Source of the DNA: an uncultured Lachnospiraceae bacterium | Lineage (GTDB): Bacteria > Bacillota > Clostridia > Lachnospirales > Lachnospiraceae | Reading direction: 5' to 3' | Assembly (NCBI GenBank): GCA_949502235.1 | Contig: CATBDC010000005.1 | Span: 62,001 to 126,000, forward strand | Length of the DNA stretch: 64,000 nt | Shown here: one piece after another, positions 61,256 through 64,000 of the stretch | Numbering within the stretch: position 1 is the first letter of the stretch | Layout of the letters: every line of letters begins with the position of its first letter | Notes under the pieces: model-generated | Databases searched by the model: none | Seen by the model: the letters and a program-made list of their open reading frames with translations, nothing else | What the model was told of the DNA's origin: nothing | Translations under genes and position numbers: made by a program

Positions 61256-61630
61256 ATGACAATTTCTGAGGTGAGTGAAAAGTATGAGATTTCTCAGGAT
61301 ACGCTCCGTTATTATGAGCGTATCGGGGCGATTCCGCCGGTTCACCGGACGAAGGGGGGAGTGCGGGATTATACCGAAGAGGATACGGGCTGGATTGAGC
61401 TTGTGAAGTGTATGAGAAGCGCAGGTCTTTCCGTGGAGGCTCTTGTCCAGTACGTAAAGCTTACACAGAAGGGCGACACTACACTTCTAGAAAGACGAGA
61501 GCTGTTAAACGGACAGAGGGAACAGCTTATCGGACAGCTTGAGGCAATCCGCAGGGCAAAGGAACGGCTGGATTATAAAATATCGCGCTATGACGAGGCG
61601 CTGAAGACCGGTAGATTAAGCTGGGATTAA
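61256..61630 (+). CDS. MerR family transcriptional regulator
   Basis: 124 residues from ATG at 61256, which has AGGTGAGG upstream; GTG at 61247 overlaps that site. The winged helix-turn-helix is typical: MTISEVSEKYEISQDTLRYYERIGAIPPVHRTKGGVRDYTEED, followed by a coiled-coil dimer helix. No cysteine pair for metal sensing is present, so it belongs with the aldehyde or redox-responsive branch (AdhR/NmlR-like). It precedes two reductases and should activate them. Confidence 0.93.
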   Translation: MTISEVSEKYEISQDTLRYYERIGAIPPVHRTKGGVRDYTEEDTGWIELVKCMRSAGLSVEALVQYVKLTQKGDTTLLERRELLNGQREQLIGQLEAIRRAKERLDYKISRYDEALKTGRLSWD

Positions 61631-61659
61631 AAAATGAAAATAAAAGGAGGACATATTTT

Positions 61660-62784
61660 ATGATTTACAGAGAGTTTCAGGATTTAAAATTATCCGCACT
61701 TGGAATGGGGACAATGAGGCTTCCTCTAATCGGAGGAAAGGACGAATGTATTGATGAGGCGGCAGCGGCTGAGATGACAGAGTATGCCATGAAGCACGGG
61801 GTGAATTATTATGACACGGCGTGGGGATATCATGGAGGTAATTCAGAGACGGTTATGGGAAGGATATTAAAGAAATATCCCCGTGACAGCTTTTATCTTG
61901 CAACAAAATTTCCCGGATATGACCTTGCCAATATGCCGAAGGCCGAAGAGATTTTTGAAAAGCAGCTTGAGAAATGCCAGGTAGAATACTTTGATTTTTA
62001 TTTGTTCCACAATGTCTGCGAGATGAATATTAACGAATATCTGGATGAGAAATATGGTATATTTGAATATTTAATGAAGCAGAAGGAAAACGGTAGGATT
62101 AAGCATCTTGGCTTTTCCGCCCACGGCTCTTATGAGGTGATTAAGCGTTTCCTTGAGGCATATGGAGAGCACATGGAGTTTTGCCAGCTTCAGATTAACT
62201 ATGTGGACTGGGAATTCCAGCAGGCAAAGGAAAAGGCGGAGCTTCTCGGTGAATGGAATATCCCGGTATGGGTTATGGAGCCCCTTCGCGGCGGCATGCT
62301 TGCATCCCTATCAGAGGAAAACAGTGCAAGTCTTAAGGAACTGCGCCCAGATGAAGGAATTCCTGCATGGGCCTTCCGTTTCCTTCAGAGTATTCCTAAT
62401 GTAAAGGTGATTCTTTCAGGAATGTCCGATTATGAGCAGATGAAGGATAATATACATACATTCGAGACAGAGAAGCCTCTGAATGACACAGAGATGGATG
62501 AGGTTCTTAAGCTTGCTGCAAGGATGGTAAATGGAGTACCCTGTACAAAGTGCCACTACTGTACCAGCCACTGCCCTCAGGGAATCGATATTCCCTTCAT
62601 GATTGAGCTATACAATGAGCATATATTTACCGGCGGCGGTTTTATTGCTCCTATGGCGCTTATGGCAGTTCCGGAGGAACAAAAGCCCTCTGCCTGTGTG
62701 GGATGCAGAAGCTGTGAGGCAGTCTGTCCCCAGCAGATAAAGATATCAGAGATTATGGCAGATTTTGTAGAAAAGCTTAAATAG
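61660..62784 (+). CDS. Aldo/keto reductase with C-terminal ferredoxin-like 4Fe-4S domain
   Basis: 374 residues, AAGGAGG ten bases upstream. The TIM-barrel reductase domain has GMGTMRLPL, YYDTAWGYHGG (catalytic Tyr), FYLATKFP (catalytic Lys) and LGFSAHGS. The C-terminal 90 residues hold two cysteine clusters, CTKCHYCTSHCPQGIDIP and CVGCRSCEAVCPQQI, for two 4Fe-4S centres. This type is common in anaerobes and may take electrons from ferredoxin as well as NAD(P)H. It is likely a MerR target. Confidence 0.94.
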   Translation: MIYREFQDLKLSALGMGTMRLPLIGGKDECIDEAAAAEMTEYAMKHGVNYYDTAWGYHGGNSETVMGRILKKYPRDSFYLATKFPGYDLANMPKAEEIFEKQLEKCQVEYFDFYLFHNVCEMNINEYLDEKYGIFEYLMKQKENGRIKHLGFSAHGSYEVIKRFLEAYGEHMEFCQLQINYVDWEFQQAKEKAELLGEWNIPVWVMEPLRGGMLASLSEENSASLKELRPDEGIPAWAFRFLQSIPNVKVILSGMSDYEQMKDNIHTFETEKPLNDTEMDEVLKLAARMVNGVPCTKCHYCTSHCPQGIDIPFMIELYNEHIFTGGGFIAPMALMAVPEEQKPSACVGCRSCEAVCPQQIKISEIMADFVEKLK

Positions 62785-62803
62785 ACTTAAGGAGAGCGCA
62801 GGT

Positions 62804-63949
62804 ATGATATATAGAAAGCTTGGCAATACAGGAATAGAGGTCAGCGAGATCGGAATGGGCTGCGAAGGCTTCATAGATAAATCAGAGGAGCAGGTAAAGG
62901 AATTTGTGGATCTTATGGAGAAGGAGGGTGTAAACTGTATAGACTTATATTCTCCCAATCCACAGATGAGGGATGCCCTTGGAAAAGCACTTCGGGGAAG
63001 AAGGGACAAATTTGTCCTTCAGGGACACATCTGTACGGTGTGGAAGGACGGGCAATATAAACGGACAAGGAATATGAAAGAGGTGAAGGAAGGCTTTGAG
63101 GATCAGCTCAAGCGCCTTGAGACAGACCATTTAGAAATAGGAATGATCCATTATGTGGATTCCGTATCAGAGTGGGAGCAGGTAGAAGGCGGCCCGGTAA
63201 TGGAATATGCATTAGAGCTTAAGGAGAAAGGAACCGTTAAATGCATCGGAATGTCAAGCCACAACCCGCAGGCGGCGATGGCAGCAGTAAAGGGAGGAAA
63301 TGTTGACGTTATCATGTTCAGCATTAACCCGTGTTATGATCTCCTTCCCGCAAGTGAGGATGTGGAAGAGCTCTGGAACGAAAAAAATTATGAGCACACA
63401 CTCCTTAATATGGATCCGGAGAGGCAAAAGCTATACGAGGAATGCCAGAGGCGCGGAATAGGAATCACTGTCATGAAGGCTTTCGGAGGCGGTGATCTCC
63501 TTGACGGGGAGCTGTCCCCGGCAGGAAAAGCCCTGAATGTGTTCCAGTGCCTTAACTACGCACTGACACGCCCGGCGGCAGCAGCGGCCATGTCCGGCGC
63601 CAGAACACTTGAAGACTTAAAGAAAAGCATTGCATACGAGTATGCAAAAGAAGAAGAAAAAGATTATGCACCTGCACTCGCCAGATTTCCAAAGATAAGC
63701 TGGAAGGGACATTGTATGTACTGTGGGCACTGTGCGCCATGCCCGAAGGGAATAGACGTTGCCATGGTCACAAAGCTCTTAAATCTTTGTGTTGCACAGG
63801 GGGAGGTTCCCGAGACAGTAAGAGAGCACTATGCAGCTCTTGAGCATAAAGCAGAGGAATGTGTGGTGTGCGGTGCATGCGAAAAGAGATGCCCCTTTGA
63901 AGTAGAGGTTATAAAAAATATGAAGAAGGCGGCAGAAATATTTGGATAA
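62804..63949 (+). CDS. Aldo/keto reductase with C-terminal ferredoxin-like 4Fe-4S domain (second)
   Basis: 381 residues, AAGGAGAG upstream; 19 bases after the previous gene. The barrel starts MIYRKLGNTGIEVSEIGMGCEGF and has CIDLYSPNPQ (here the usual catalytic Tyr region reads IDLYSP), KFVLQGH in place of the Lys strand, and CIGMSSHN. Two iron-sulfur clusters follow: CMYCGHCAPCPKGID and CVVCGACEKRCPFEV. It is only distantly related to the first reductase, so the pair did not arise by recent duplication. Confidence 0.92.
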   Translation: MIYRKLGNTGIEVSEIGMGCEGFIDKSEEQVKEFVDLMEKEGVNCIDLYSPNPQMRDALGKALRGRRDKFVLQGHICTVWKDGQYKRTRNMKEVKEGFEDQLKRLETDHLEIGMIHYVDSVSEWEQVEGGPVMEYALELKEKGTVKCIGMSSHNPQAAMAAVKGGNVDVIMFSINPCYDLLPASEDVEELWNEKNYEHTLLNMDPERQKLYEECQRRGIGITVMKAFGGGDLLDGELSPAGKALNVFQCLNYALTRPAAAAAMSGARTLEDLKKSIAYEYAKEEEKDYAPALARFPKISWKGHCMYCGHCAPCPKGIDVAMVTKLLNLCVAQGEVPETVREHYAALEHKAEECVVCGACEKRCPFEVEVIKNMKKAAEIFG

Positions 63950-63963
63950 TCGAATCTGAATCT

Positions 63964-63995
63964 GGGACGGAGTAAAATGAATTTTACTCCGTCCC
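63964..63995. repeat. REP-like palindrome, copy D
   Basis: GGGACGGAGTAAAAT (63964-63978) and its exact complement (63981-63995) around GA. The preceding GAATCT also matches copies B and C. It lies 14 bases after the last reductase and probably terminates that operon; the window ends five bases later. Confidence 0.9.
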
Positions 63996-64000
63996 CAATT

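Overview
The window looks like chromosome of a Gram-positive, low-to-medium GC anaerobe of the Clostridia, most likely a gut Lachnospiraceae. The signs are strong AGGAGG ribosome sites, GTG/TTG/CTG starts, iron-sulfur aldo/keto reductases, a secG-rnr-smpB block, an AAA/PD-(D/E)XK ATPase of the anaerobe-rich type, and a Tn916-family conjugative element. No species marker is present, so the species is not named. There is no rRNA and no CRISPR array.

Host region 1 (1-35.1 kb). The left edge cuts into a Wadjet-type (SMC-like) anti-plasmid operon: the 3' end of jetA, then jetB and jetC. jetD is not seen. Next come an M20 peptidase with a YfcC-type transporter, tRNA-Gln(CTG) and tRNA-Pro(CGG), a GH42 beta-galactosidase, two ATPase-nuclease proteins flanking a flavodoxin/beta-CASP pair, and an AraC regulator divergent from an MFS transporter. 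A TRIC channel, a Fic protein, murI, an AIM24 protein, a ClC exchanger, an MBL hydrolase and a MATE pump follow. A TetR gene then precedes a minus-strand operon (Dabb protein, old-yellow-enzyme reductase, SDR, small protein) that looks like a reductive pathway for a cyclic substrate. The block ends with secG-rnr-smpB, two small genes and hsp20.

Integrative conjugative element (about 35,660-61,159, 25.5 kb). It is bounded by a 14-bp direct repeat. The left copy carries one half of a CIRCE-like operator in front of hsp20. The backbone has the Tn916 order: int, xis, orf8, orf7, orf9, then orf13-orf17, ardA twice, a TcpD-like gene, the relaxase, oriT, the FtsK-like coupling protein, orf22 and orf23. 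Four cargo modules interrupt it: (a) a two-component system plus lipoprotein where Tn916 carries tetM; (b) an AT-rich AAA+ ATPase/DUF6414-like pair enclosed by 94-bp direct repeats, the best candidate here for an undescribed defence-like system; (c) an AT-rich 235-codon orphan gene between coupling protein and orf22; (d) a large thioester/VaFE-repeat surface adhesin behind two tandem terminator hairpins. No antibiotic-resistance gene is seen.

Host region 2 (61.2-64 kb). A MerR regulator with its own 19-bp-spacer promoter leads two tandem aldo/keto reductases with ferredoxin-like C-termini. A family of intergenic palindromes sharing a GGGACGGRGTAAA core occurs four times in host DNA (22,981; 25,462; 35,016; 63,964) and not inside the element.
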